Positions 1 through 8,891 of a DNA stretch of 64,000 bases are shown here, piece after piece. The notes beneath the pieces are model-generated. The model saw only the letters and a program-made list of their open reading frames with translations, searched no databases and had not been told where the DNA came from. Position numbers and translations under genes: made by a program. Position 1 is the first letter of the stretch. The number at the start of each line of letters is the position of its first letter. Origin of the DNA: Sedimentibacter hydroxybenzoicus DSM 7310 (lineage in GTDB: Bacteria; Bacillota; Clostridia; Tissierellales; Sedimentibacteraceae); assembly GCF_013403245.1 (NCBI RefSeq), contig NZ_JACBNQ010000001.1, positions 310,001 through 374,000 on the forward strand, read 5' to 3'.

Positions 1-618
1 ATTAATATCGATTCAAAGAATTATTTGAGTATTAATGAATTAATTGACTACATGGTTAGAAAGGAGTGGTTTAAAAAACCAATTCAGTTACAATTTTGTA
101 AGGTTGAAGACAATTCTGAAATTGGAGTTAATGATATTATTCCTAATGATCAGTTAATGTCTTTTTTAGGAGATATTTTCAATTTGTATGAAACAAATAT
201 AGTAGAAAAAATGAAAATAAAAATTAAAGGAATTGAGAAACTTAATAGTATTTTCAATACTGATAAATTGACATTACCTATGTTTAATTATTGTAATACG
301 TCAAATCTATATGTGTTTGATCCTAATGGAAATTTATATGTATGTCCACAATCAATAGGTGATTTAGACAATGCTGTAGGAGAGTATACTCCGTATTATG
401 GTATAAACATAATAGAACTAATGAAATGGCAAAAATTTACTGTATTAGATAATAAGAATTGCTCCAAATGCATGTACTGGCCTGTTTGCGGTGGGGGATG
501 CCGTTATTCGTCACTGAAAAATGGTGGGAAAAAGAATAAAAGTACTTGTAGAAATATTCATGCAGTTGTTGAAAAAAGTGTTAATGATTACATAAGCAGG
601 ATTATAGTATCTAATTAA
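1..618 (+). CDS. Radical SAM/SPASM protein, C-terminal part (5' end outside window)
   Basis: The reading frame is open from base 1, so the gene starts before the window; a TTG at 25 is not needed as a start. The visible part ends in a SPASM-type auxiliary Fe-S domain: a Cys in FNYCNTSN, a Cys-Pro in NLYVCPQS, then the CxxCxxxxxCGGGC cluster (CSKCMYWPVCGGGC) and a last Cys near the end. SPASM proteins modify ribosomal peptides or mature enzymes using S-adenosylmethionine. The N-terminal radical SAM barrel with CxxxCxxC is not visible. An MFS exporter and an ATP-grasp enzyme follow closely, which suits a natural-product cluster. The substrate is unknown. Confidence 0.85.
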   Translation: MNIDSKNYLSINELIDYMVRKEWFKKPIQLQFCKVEDNSEIGVNDIIPNDQLMSFLGDIFNLYETNIVEKMKIKIKGIEKLNSIFNTDKLTLPMFNYCNTSNLYVFDPNGNLYVCPQSIGDLDNAVGEYTPYYGINIIELMKWQKFTVLDNKNCSKCMYWPVCGGGCRYSSLKNGGKKNKSTCRNIHAVVEKSVNDYISRIIVSN

Positions 619-637
619 GTAGGGTAGAGGGACAAAG

Positions 638-1807
638 ATGTGGAATGTTTATTTAATTTTAATTGTTCAATTTTTTACGACATTCAATTTATATAAAATA
701 ATATTAACATTATTTTATCAAAAAAGTGGTATGAATCTATTGGAGATAGGTACTATTTTAGCATTTTCATATGTGGCAAAAATAATTTTCGAAATTCCGT
801 CTGGATATTTAGCAGATAATTTTGGCAGAAAAAAGATTGTTGGTATTGGTCTTTTTGTGTTTGTAATCTTTTTAGTTATGACATATTTTACAAGAAGTTT
901 GTATAGTTTCATTATTGCATCATTTTTACAAGGTATATCTTTAACACTAACGTCAGGAGCTTTGGATGCCATGCAATATGATGCACTAGTTGATGCTGGC
1001 AAAAAAGATGATGTAGAAAGGTACCTGACTTATGAAAGATTACTAATATCAATAGCATTTGGATGTAGTAGTTTATTTGGAGGATTTCTATCAAATATTT
1101 CATATGACTTAGTTTTTATCCTAAGTATATGTTTTTCGCTTTTTACATCTGTAGTATTTTTATTTACCACAGATAATTTTAATAAGGCTGATCTATATCG
1201 TGAAAATCATAATAAAAAATTCATGAGCAGGTGTATTGCCAATATTTTTGATTCACCATATCTAATGAAATGCATGAATATTACAATTATAATTTCTTTT
1301 GTTATGATCCCAATAGATGATTATTATTCTTTAATTTTAAAGGGAGAAGGTCTAAATGAAAGCTTAATAGGAATTATTAGTTTTAGTCAATTTTTTATAA
1401 GTTCATTCTTTGGATTTTTTTGCAAATATTTGCAAGCAAGCTATGGAAGAAATAAATTGATAGATATATTGCCTTTTATTATATTTTTATTTTTACTAAT
1501 TTTCGCAATTTCAAAAGAAAGAATATTAATTTTTGTATCATATACGATGCTTTTAATTATTATTGCACTTTTAAATCCAATTAAATATTCTATTATGCAA
1601 GGGTTAATAGAAAGAGAGTATAGGAGTACCATAATTTCAATTCAAAGTTTGTTGATGGCTTTAACTGCAGTTATTAGTCAACCACTGTTTAGTTTTTTAA
1701 TGTTAACATTTGGCAAAAGTTTGACTATTATACTCTTTATTCTTATGTCTTCATTGCTGCTCGTTTTGAACATAGTTTTTTTTAAAAATAAACTTGTGGA
1801 GGTATAA
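638..1807 (+). CDS. MFS transporter, probable exporter of the cluster product
   Basis: A 389-residue protein, very hydrophobic throughout, with about 12 predicted membrane spans. The loop between spans 2 and 3 carries GYLADNFGRKK, the MFS signature motif A. The start ATG follows an AGAGG ribosome site at 626-630. It begins 19 bases after the SPASM gene and its stop lies just ahead of the ATP-grasp gene, so the three are probably one transcript. An export or self-protection role for the cluster product is inferred from position only; the substrate cannot be read from sequence. Confidence 0.85.
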   Translation: MWNVYLILIVQFFTTFNLYKIILTLFYQKSGMNLLEIGTILAFSYVAKIIFEIPSGYLADNFGRKKIVGIGLFVFVIFLVMTYFTRSLYSFIIASFLQGISLTLTSGALDAMQYDALVDAGKKDDVERYLTYERLLISIAFGCSSLFGGFLSNISYDLVFILSICFSLFTSVVFLFTTDNFNKADLYRENHNKKFMSRCIANIFDSPYLMKCMNITIIISFVMIPIDDYYSLILKGEGLNESLIGIISFSQFFISSFFGFFCKYLQASYGRNKLIDILPFIIFLFLLIFAISKERILIFVSYTMLLIIIALLNPIKYSIMQGLIEREYRSTIISIQSLLMALTAVISQPLFSFLMLTFGKSLTIILFILMSSLLLVLNIVFFKNKLVEV

Positions 1808-1808
1808 A

Positions 1809-2987
1809 ATGCATATATTAGTGGTTGGTGGATATACAGAAATACATGAAAGATTACACCAATATGGAGCAAGAATTACCCATTTTACGGAGAAAGAGAT
1901 GTTAAATGTTAGCTGTAAAATATATTATAGGCAAATCGGTTTCAATTCTAACGAATCTCATGATAATTTTATTAAAATAGCAAGTGCCATAAATGAAATT
2001 GATAAAATAGATATTGTGATTTCATTTACTGATTATTTTCAAATACTCGCATGTGAAATAGCAGAAAAACTGGGACTAAAATATTTTAATAGTAAAGAAC
2101 TACTTATTAATATGAAGAACAAGTATAAAATGCGAGGAGTTTTGCAAAGAAACAAAATTAATTCATTAAAATTCCAGATAATAGATACTTTTAACATCAC
2201 AAATAATAATGAAAAAATAGAAATATCATATCCATATATATGTAAACCAATTGATCAATCAGGTAGTAATTTTATTTTCTTAATAAAAAATCCCCAAGAT
2301 TTCGTTAAATTTGTTGAATTCACCAATAAAAAGGAGTGTCCTGATAAGTTCTTAATTGAGGAGTATTATGATGGTAAAGAATATAGTGTAGAATCATTTT
2401 CAATAGAAGGCAAGCATTACATTTTGGGGATTACGGAAAAATTTAAAGACAAAAACTTTGTTGAAATTGGTCATTGTATGCCAGCAGAGCTTGAAGATTA
2501 TGAAAGATATAGTATTGTAGATTATGTTGTTAGCGTTCTTACAGCGTTAGGTATGAATTCTGGTCCTTCTCATACAGAGATAATTGTTGGTAATAGGGGA
2601 CCGATTATTATTGAGTCACATGCTAGATTAGGCGGTGATAGTATACCAATTTTACTATCACATGTGAGTAACATAAAATTATTTGATTTGTGGGCTCGTT
2701 TAGCTATTGGATATAATTTAGAAAATTACATTACACCTATATACAATAATAATTTTGTTGCAATTTGGTTTAAAACAGCTAAAGATAATGGTATATTAAC
2801 ATATAAGATAGACCATATTAATAGTTTAAAAATACTCGAATATAAAATATATAAAGAGAATAATGAATTTGTTGAGAAAACAATAAATTCAAATTCACGT
2901 ATAGGACATTTTATTGCTATGGGAAATAGCAGAGAAGATGCAATTAATTCAGCGAAAACAATAGAAGATGAAATTAAAATTGTATAA
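1809..2987 (+). CDS. ATP-grasp ligase, BacD/carboxylate-amine ligase type
   Basis: The ATG at 1809 follows GGAGG at 1798-1802 and is preferred over an in-frame TTG at 1794. The 392-residue product opens with a Rossmann-like MHILVVGGY. It carries the ATP-grasp core: a lysine in YPYICKPIDQSGS, the EEYYDGKEYSVE strand, and the metal-binding end EIIV..PIIIESHARLGGD. Relatives such as BacD and carnosine synthase join an acyl phosphate to an amine, giving peptide or amide bonds. Beside radical SAM and GNAT-like genes it probably forms an amide bond in a small peptide product. The gene start overlaps the tail of the MFS gene region (ribosome site inside it), implying coupled translation. Confidence 0.85.
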   Translation: MHILVVGGYTEIHERLHQYGARITHFTEKEMLNVSCKIYYRQIGFNSNESHDNFIKIASAINEIDKIDIVISFTDYFQILACEIAEKLGLKYFNSKELLINMKNKYKMRGVLQRNKINSLKFQIIDTFNITNNNEKIEISYPYICKPIDQSGSNFIFLIKNPQDFVKFVEFTNKKECPDKFLIEEYYDGKEYSVESFSIEGKHYILGITEKFKDKNFVEIGHCMPAELEDYERYSIVDYVVSVLTALGMNSGPSHTEIIVGNRGPIIIESHARLGGDSIPILLSHVSNIKLFDLWARLAIGYNLENYITPIYNNNFVAIWFKTAKDNGILTYKIDHINSLKILEYKIYKENNEFVEKTINSNSRIGHFIAMGNSREDAINSAKTIEDEIKIV

Positions 2988-3171
2988 TTAATTTGGACAT
3001 TCTTATGTGGCAGATTCACGTAAGTAATATTTTTTTCCTCAGACTTTACAAAACAAATATTTAGTACACATAAACTTTGGAAGATTAAATTTTTAATCCA
3101 TAGATTGCAAGAACATAATTGATTTATGCAACCCAGCTTAGCACGAAAAGTAACAAAAATATAAAAAAATA

Positions 3172-3200
3172 GTGACAAAATACAAATTGTTATATATAAT
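3172..3200 (+). promoter_or_regulatory. Sigma-A-type promoter of the second part of the cluster
   Basis: A GTGACA -35 box at 3172-3177 is followed by a 17-base spacer and a perfect TATAAT -10 box at 3195-3200. It lies about 50 bases ahead of the gene at 3251, which has a strong TAGGAGG ribosome site. The 263-base gap 2988-3250 holds no convincing gene; a 19-codon frame at 3006 has no proper ribosome site. Confidence 0.6.
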
Positions 3201-3250
3201 TAAAGCAGAAGTCGTAACGACTATAACAATATTATATTTAGGAGGTTTTT

Positions 3251-3859
3251 ATGAGAGTAGTGCAAGGTCTTAACAATGAATCATTATCAAAGGTTATGAG
3301 TGATATTGAAAGTATTGAATATCAAAGCTGGGATTCCTCCATGGCCGCTACAATGGAACAGTTCAATAAAAGATTAGAATTATTTAGTGATGGACTATGG
3401 CGATTGATAGATGATAATAATGAAGTAACTGCCTATATGTTTTTTATTAGAATAAAGGAAGAAGATGCTCAAAAGCATTATTCGTGGTCTGATTACTCGG
3501 CAAACGGTTGGTGTACTAATCACGATCCTAATGGAGATGCATTATTTGCAGTATCAATAGGCTCTAAGAAAAGCACACACGGAAGATATTTATTTGGAAA
3601 TGGAATAAAGTCAATGGAAGAAGGCATATACAAAAATGTTAAGAAAATATATGCATGCAGTCGCATCCCTACACTTCACAATTATTTTTCTAATTCTGAT
3701 GAAGTAGTTATAAATGTTGATGATGAAAGATTATCAACCGATCCTGTAGTCAAAATGCTTTATTCCTGCGATTTCAAACCTTACAAATTTTGCAAAGAGG
3801 GCTTTGATGTAGATTCTGAATCATTAGGATATAGTCTTACATGCTTAAAAACCTTGTAA
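3251..3859 (+). CDS. GNAT-like acyltransferase family protein
   Basis: A 202-residue protein with a TAGGAGG ribosome site ahead of the ATG. It is acidic and soluble, with no membrane spans. The middle resembles the GNAT acceptor/CoA region (RYLFGNGIKSMEEGIYKNVKK, positions about 110-135). The late segment LSTDPVVKMLYSCDFKPYKF has the pattern seen near the end of GNAT proteins, where a long-range strand precedes a G/D-F motif. I do not recognise a specific subfamily. The neighbours suggest acylation or aminoacyl transfer in a biosynthetic pathway. It is separated from upstream genes by its own promoter. Confidence 0.5.
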   Translation: MRVVQGLNNESLSKVMSDIESIEYQSWDSSMAATMEQFNKRLELFSDGLWRLIDDNNEVTAYMFFIRIKEEDAQKHYSWSDYSANGWCTNHDPNGDALFAVSIGSKKSTHGRYLFGNGIKSMEEGIYKNVKKIYACSRIPTLHNYFSNSDEVVINVDDERLSTDPVVKMLYSCDFKPYKFCKEGFDVDSESLGYSLTCLKTL

Positions 3860-3909
3860 ATCAAACAATTAGTATACAGCATAATTATCCACATGATAGG
3901 AGTGAAAAA

Positions 3910-4944
3910 ATGCATTTTAAAGTTTTCAATAAAATAGAAGAAATCGGGGAAGAGAACTGGAATGGGTTAAATTTGGACTATGTATGTATAGACGGTTTAT
4001 ATCATTATTCAATAATAAGTGAGCAAATTAATAGTATTTTACTTCCTAAATATATTGAAATTGAAGACGGATTAGATAAAAGCATGGTATTATTCTATCA
4101 ACTTGAGGTGGAAGATATTTATGCTGAAGGAAACGAATGGTTAGAAGGTTTTATAAAATTATATTTCCCTGAAAGTATATATAAAATTATGGAGAAAAAT
4201 GATAAAGAGTTACAGTCATTATTTTTGGTGGTATTACCAGATTTAGACGAGGAAAAGACTTATAAATACTCACATGAAATTGAAAAAAGACTCCATGAAA
4301 TTTTCAATTTAAAAGATGAAATTTCACTATTAGCCTTTACAACATCTTATAAGTTAGAACAGTATATAAGCGATTTACAAATTTCATACATGTATTATGA
4401 CATCAATGACGATTATGAAACATTTGATGATTTTCTGAAAAGCTTAACATGTAACCAAAGAAGAATTATAAAATTAGATAGAAAAAAGATGGAAAAGTTT
4501 GGGGTAAGTGTTAAAGAAATAAATTCTCAAGAGTATTTAAACGACATGAAAGAAATAAATAAACTAAATAAATTTCCAATTCAAGAAGATTTACTTGATA
4601 GTGTAGTTAAAGCAGAAAATGGATTTTTAACATTAGGATTTTTCAAAGAAGGTAAGCTGATTCAATATCTTACTATTGTATATGGTAATAATTTGGGACA
4701 CGGTGCAATAATAGCATCTATTGAAAATATCAACAGGGAATGGAATGGAGTACTAAATAGCTATACGTCTTGTATTGATATAGTTATTAAAAAAAAGATT
4801 AAAAGATATTACTTAGGTTATACTTGTCAAGAAGCAAAGAGCTTAAGAGGAGCGAAAATCATTAATAGATTTGTAAATGCTAAATTATATAATCCAAGGT
4901 GGAGGGAGAAAGATGATCAAATATCAAATCAAAGAGATTACTAA
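3910..4944 (+). CDS. FemAB/GNAT-superfamily transferase (first of two)
   Basis: The ATG at 3910 sits behind AGGAGTG and is preferred over an in-frame ATG at 3841 that has no ribosome site. The product is 344 residues. The C-terminal half has the layout of Acetyltransf_6/FemAB-like enzymes: a basic helix rich in R and K (TCNQRRIIKLDRKK), then GFLTLGFFKEGKLIQYLTIVYG, and a terminal YLGYTCQEAKSLRGAKI region. Such proteins often use aminoacyl-tRNA or acyl-CoA donors. The last 32 bases overlap the next gene, which encodes a similar protein, so the two may act as a pair. Family call moderate, reaction unknown. Confidence 0.5.
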   Translation: MHFKVFNKIEEIGEENWNGLNLDYVCIDGLYHYSIISEQINSILLPKYIEIEDGLDKSMVLFYQLEVEDIYAEGNEWLEGFIKLYFPESIYKIMEKNDKELQSLFLVVLPDLDEEKTYKYSHEIEKRLHEIFNLKDEISLLAFTTSYKLEQYISDLQISYMYYDINDDYETFDDFLKSLTCNQRRIIKLDRKKMEKFGVSVKEINSQEYLNDMKEINKLNKFPIQEDLLDSVVKAENGFLTLGFFKEGKLIQYLTIVYGNNLGHGAIIASIENINREWNGVLNSYTSCIDIVIKKKIKRYYLGYTCQEAKSLRGAKIINRFVNAKLYNPRWREKDDQISNQRDY

Positions 4945-5899
4945 AGATAAATGGGACTGCCTGCACGGAATGACCGAGTGGAGAGAATTTAATTATAGAT
5001 ATTTAGAAGCGCTAGGAAATATTAATGAAGAAGCAATGAAATTTTTAGTTTATGATAATCTCATCATTCCTTTTTATATAAATAGCGATGATTCTTCAAG
5101 TAAATCAAAAGAAATAATGGATGACTTTTTAAATATTATGTTAAGCAACTTTGATGTAGATGGAGATAAGTTTGCTGCTTTAGTATTTCTTCCCCAAAAA
5201 CTTAATGCTTTTATGAAAGATGAAATTAAAAAGGTTATAAAGGATATAAGTAAAGATATCAAAATAAAATATAAGCATTCTTCAGAACCTAAGGTTTTAT
5301 TGTTCTATAATGAAAAGGATTTACAAATATTAAATGTAGCACAAAAAGTATCAAAGGATACTAAAATATGTTCATATAATACTGAAATGGAATTGAATTT
5401 TAAAAATATAGAAGAATATGAAAAATCATTAAAAAGTAAAAGAAGAAATGATATTAATAAATGGAAAAATAGTTTTAATGAAAATAAATTAGAGTTTAGA
5501 AAAATAGATTTAGAAAAAAAACTAGAAGATATTTATACAATGTATAAATATGTTTGTGATAAATATGATGAGCCTTGCGAAGGATTTGCATTTTGGGAAC
5601 AAATAAAAAAATGCCCTGAAAATGATGTATCGTGGTATGGCATATTTTCCAAAGACTCTTTAATATTGTTTGTAGGATATTGGGAGGATGGGAACACGGC
5701 AATAATATCTATGTTAGGAAAAAATAGTGAAATGGAGATAATCTCAAGGGAGACAAATGCGTATTTTATCTTACTTTATAAGCTAGTTGAATTATCTATA
5801 AATAAAGGAGTTAAAAAAATCTATAATGGTTATGGACTTATGGATGTGAAAAAAAGAATGGGATTTAATTCTTATAATCAGTATGTGTCAATAATTTAG
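4913..5899 (+). CDS. FemAB/GNAT-superfamily transferase (second of two)
   Basis: The ATG at 4913 follows GGTGGAGGGAG; an in-frame ATG at 4877 has no ribosome site. The 328-residue protein shares layout with its upstream neighbour: a basic patch SLKSKRRNDINKWKNSF near residue 180, and a C-terminal block with VSWYGIFSKDSLILFVGYW, ETNAYFILLYKLVELSINKG and YNGYGLMDVKKRMGF. This is the pattern of Acetyltransf_6/FemAB-like proteins, where the final GxxxxKxxxGF closes the fold. It overlaps the preceding gene by 32 bases. Transfer of an amino acid or acyl group is likely; the substrate is not known. Confidence 0.55.
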   Translation: MIKYQIKEITKDKWDCLHGMTEWREFNYRYLEALGNINEEAMKFLVYDNLIIPFYINSDDSSSKSKEIMDDFLNIMLSNFDVDGDKFAALVFLPQKLNAFMKDEIKKVIKDISKDIKIKYKHSSEPKVLLFYNEKDLQILNVAQKVSKDTKICSYNTEMELNFKNIEEYEKSLKSKRRNDINKWKNSFNENKLEFRKIDLEKKLEDIYTMYKYVCDKYDEPCEGFAFWEQIKKCPENDVSWYGIFSKDSLILFVGYWEDGNTAIISMLGKNSEMEIISRETNAYFILLYKLVELSINKGVKKIYNGYGLMDVKKRMGFNSYNQYVSII

Positions 5900-5929
5900 C
5901 AAAATAAAATAAATTTTTTGGAGTGTAAG

Positions 5930-6886
5930 ATGAAAAGAATCGTTGAAGGGTATGAATTAAGTTATATTAGAAAAATGGGAAATTTCAACAATCATGAGAC
6001 AGAGAACGAATTAATAGTTCTTTTGCCAGTTGGATGTTATTGGGCTAAGAAAAATGGTGGATGCTCATATTGTGGTTATCAAAAAGTTGTAGACGATATG
6101 CTTGGAAATTATGAATCTATGACATATCAGGAGATATTAAAGTACGAATTGGACAAACAGACAGAAACTATTCATAGATTAAGCTTTTTTGTAGCTGGGT
6201 CATTTTTTGAAATTCCACGAGATGAAAGGATTGGTTTATTTGAGTATTTAAATAACTATCCCAAAATCAAAGAAGTATATATTGAAAGTAGACCTGAGTT
6301 AATTACAGAAGATAACATAAGAGAGTTAAAAAATGTACTAAACAATAAAGTTTTATCTGTAGCTATTGGGTTGGAAACTTCCGATGAAAAAATAAGAAAT
6401 GAGGTACATAATAAAGGTGTATCAAATGAATTGTTTGTAAAAGCAATGGAAATTTTAAAGCGAGAGGAAGTCAATTCATTAATATATGTCTTTGTTAAGC
6501 CACCGGTTAAAAACATTACTGATGAAGAAGCTCTTACTGAAGCTTACAATACAGTAAAATATAGTTTTGATAATGGTGCAACTGCAGTAGAACTTGAATG
6601 TGGATATATAGTAGAAAACTCCAAAATGTATGATTTATATATGGAGGGAAAATATAAAACGTTAAGTTTATGGACAATAAGGGATTTATTATTAAAGTCG
6701 ATAGAATTAAATCAGGGTAATGTTAGATTGGCATATTTCCATGATACTCCAGCACCTATAGATGTACCGAAAAATTGTCCTAAATGTAATGATGAATTTT
6801 TAAAGATGTTTGATGAATATAGGGCTACAAGTAGGGCTGAATTACTATTAAAAGAGATTGATTGTGAGTGTATGAAGGTTGGTTAA
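5930..6886 (+). CDS. Radical SAM protein, Elp3/archaeosine-synthase-like
   Basis: The ATG at 5930 follows a GGAG at 5920-5923. The 318-residue product binds a [4Fe-4S] cluster through C36, C45 and C48 (C-x8-C-x2-C in GCYWAKKNGGCSYCGY), the spacing of Elp3-type rather than classic CxxxCxxC radical SAM enzymes. AGSFFE (about 90), YIESRPELITEDNI (about 115) and AIGLETSDEKIRNE (about 145) match the Elp3-like barrel seen in the RaSEA/TIGR01210 group. Two further Cys pairs near the end (NCPKC, DCECM) may bind a second metal site. It likely performs a radical alkylation or cleavage step in the cluster. Confidence 0.75.
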   Translation: MKRIVEGYELSYIRKMGNFNNHETENELIVLLPVGCYWAKKNGGCSYCGYQKVVDDMLGNYESMTYQEILKYELDKQTETIHRLSFFVAGSFFEIPRDERIGLFEYLNNYPKIKEVYIESRPELITEDNIRELKNVLNNKVLSVAIGLETSDEKIRNEVHNKGVSNELFVKAMEILKREEVNSLIYVFVKPPVKNITDEEALTEAYNTVKYSFDNGATAVELECGYIVENSKMYDLYMEGKYKTLSLWTIRDLLLKSIELNQGNVRLAYFHDTPAPIDVPKNCPKCNDEFLKMFDEYRATSRAELLLKEIDCECMKVG

Positions 6887-6925
6887 GTGTTATCATTAAA
6901 TTAGATACAATTATGGGTAAGAAGT

Positions 6926-7381
6926 ATGATAAACGATTTTATAATTACAGCGGTAAATGAAGAAACGGTAGACGCAGCAAAGCTATTAGTGGTAAAAGGG
7001 CTATCCGAATATTTTGATCAGTATGTTGAATGTATGAACCCAGATTTAGAGGATATTTTAGCCAGTTATATGACAATTAAAAATATATTTTTGATTGCAT
7101 TAAATAATAATAAGGTAATAGGAACGGGTGCATTAATAGAGGAATCTAATTCTGTAGGCAGGATCGTAAGGATGTCAGTTGATGAAGAATATAGAAGAAA
7201 GGGTGTAGCAACAAAAATACTAAAAAGGTTACATATGATTGCAATCGAAAAAGGATATGCGAAGATTGTTTTAGAGACTACAAAGAATTGGTATGGTGCA
7301 AAAAAGTTTTACATTAATAATAACTACATAATAGAAAGAGAAGATGAGGAAAATATCTATTTTTTCAAGGAGGTTCAATAG
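6926..7381 (+). CDS. GNAT family N-acetyltransferase
   Basis: A compact 151-residue single-domain GNAT protein. The acetyl-CoA pyrophosphate loop is clear: VRMSVDEEYRRKGVATKIL (Q/R-x-x-G-x-G/A pattern) at about 90-108, preceded by the strand NKVIGTGALIEE and followed by KIVLETTKNWYGAKKFYINNNY. It should acetylate an amine, either on a pathway intermediate or on the product as self-protection. The ribosome site GGGTAAGAAG is weak. It is the last gene of the first block; a decayed coding stretch follows. Confidence 0.85.
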   Translation: MINDFIITAVNEETVDAAKLLVVKGLSEYFDQYVECMNPDLEDILASYMTIKNIFLIALNNNKVIGTGALIEESNSVGRIVRMSVDEEYRRKGVATKILKRLHMIAIEKGYAKIVLETTKNWYGAKKFYINNNYIIEREDEENIYFFKEVQ

Positions 7382-7395
7382 TGAAATATAAACAT

Positions 7396-7530
7396 TAATT
7401 ACTGTAGCATATGTTCAGGCTTTTAAATCAATTATTGGGTGTGTCCCGATTATTATAGTAACAATTTGTCTAAAAAAAATGGAGTATATTCGAAACTATT
7501 TTAGGATTTTAGGTGATGTATTTAGGTGAT
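7396..7530 (+). pseudogene. Short leftover of a membrane-protein gene
   Basis: One frame here reads as about 44 residues with one membrane span (QAFKSIIGCVPIIIVTICLKK) and a basic tail ending at a stop. There is no start codon with a ribosome site and a stop lies just upstream, so it looks like the tail of a lost transporter or permease gene. The rest of the 280-base gap to 7661 shows only a tandem GGTGATGTATTTA near 7512. Low certainty. Confidence 0.3.
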
Positions 7531-7661
7531 GTATTTATTAATACAAGACTTGAAATCCTTTCACGATTTAGCTTTTTAATGTTTTCCGTAGTTAGTAAAT
7601 AGTAAAATGTTAAATGAGCAAATTCAATAAATTACATAATTGAAATTGAGAGGGAATTGTA

Positions 7662-8891
7662 ATGCTTAATTCGTATGCTGTACAGAAGAAAAATTATTTT
7701 TTATTTTCTATATCATTTGCTTTTAGAAATATAGCAATAGGTATATTTTTTTTGGTGTTTAATATATATATGATTGAATTGGAGTTTTCATCAGAATTTT
7801 TAGGATTATTCTTAGCAGCTGGAAACATATCCATGTGTGTAGGCAGTATTCCAGCTGGTATATTAGTCGATAAGATAAATAAGAAGACTTTATTAATAGT
7901 ATCTACTATTACTGCAGGTTTTTTATTTTTACTGCAATCAATTATAGTTGATAAACAGTTATTAATATTAATATCTATTTTATATGGATGTTCATTTATT
8001 ACACTTATGAATATAACAGGTCCGTATATTATGGAATTTAAAGAGTTTGAGAAAGAAAAGAATTTATTAATTTCTAACAGAGCGATAGCTCTTATTTCTA
8101 TGACAGTTGGATCACTGTTAGGGGGATATTTAAGTAATGTTAAGATTTATTTTGTACATCAAGAATATAGAAGTGCATTAATAGTATCAGCCATTATTTA
8201 CATGTTAGCGGCGATGCCATTGGCGTTTTTAAAAGATAATTACAAAACAGAAGACATTGATTATATCACCAAAAAGCAGAAAAGCAATACTACGTTAGTG
8301 AAGAAAAATTTAAAAAATATCATAATCTTTTCGAGCGTTTTTTTTTCCATAGGATTTGCAATTTTGTTATTGCCCTTTACAAATTTGTATTTTAAGAACA
8401 GATTCAATTTGTCAATAACAACACTATCGTATTTATTAGCAGTTATACAGGTTTCAATAAGTTTATGCGTTTATGCCATGTCGAAGCTAATAAAGAATAT
8501 TAGTTCCAAAAAAAATATTATATGTTTATGCTTGTCAGTTATTATTTTGACTATAATACTATTATTAGTTTCGAATTTAATAATACAAGTAATATTATTT
8601 ATTTTTATATCTTCATTATTTAATGTAATTTCCTCAGCGTTTTTAAACTACTCATTAGAGAATATAGATGGAGAAATTATGGGAACTACAACAGGTATAA
8701 TTAATACTGCATATAATATGTCTGAATCTATAGGCATATTTACTGCCAGCATATTAGTTGGAGGTTATCATTTTAATTTTATATTTATATTGAGTATTGT
8801 ATCAATGATAATAGCATTATTTTTCATATTTATTAGCAATAATAATAAAATAAGTAGGAGTAACATAGATGATAAAAATGAATTATTATAG
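7662..8891 (+). CDS. MFS transporter
   Basis: A 409-residue, roughly 12-span MFS protein. Motif A appears in the loop after span 2 as AGILVDKINKKT, and a central cytoplasmic loop near residues 195-220 is rich in lysine. The ribosome site is GAGAGGGA. It overlaps the downstream ATC-hydrolase-like gene by 23 bases, so these two form a coupled pair. This is the second MFS gene within 9 kb, and it could export a different intermediate or give resistance. Substrate unknown. Confidence 0.85.
   Translation: MLNSYAVQKKNYFLFSISFAFRNIAIGIFFLVFNIYMIELEFSSEFLGLFLAAGNISMCVGSIPAGILVDKINKKTLLIVSTITAGFLFLLQSIIVDKQLLILISILYGCSFITLMNITGPYIMEFKEFEKEKNLLISNRAIALISMTVGSLLGGYLSNVKIYFVHQEYRSALIVSAIIYMLAAMPLAFLKDNYKTEDIDYITKKQKSNTTLVKKNLKNIIIFSSVFFSIGFAILLLPFTNLYFKNRFNLSITTLSYLLAVIQVSISLCVYAMSKLIKNISSKKNIICLCLSVIILTIILLLVSNLIIQVILFIFISSLFNVISSAFLNYSLENIDGEIMGTTTGIINTAYNMSESIGIFTASILVGGYHFNFIFILSIVSMIIALFFIFISNNNKISRSNIDDKNELL

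Noticed and set aside
3006-3065. 19-codon frame as a possible RiPP precursor peptide
   Set aside because: No ribosome site at proper distance and no leader/core pattern; composition is that of spacer DNA.
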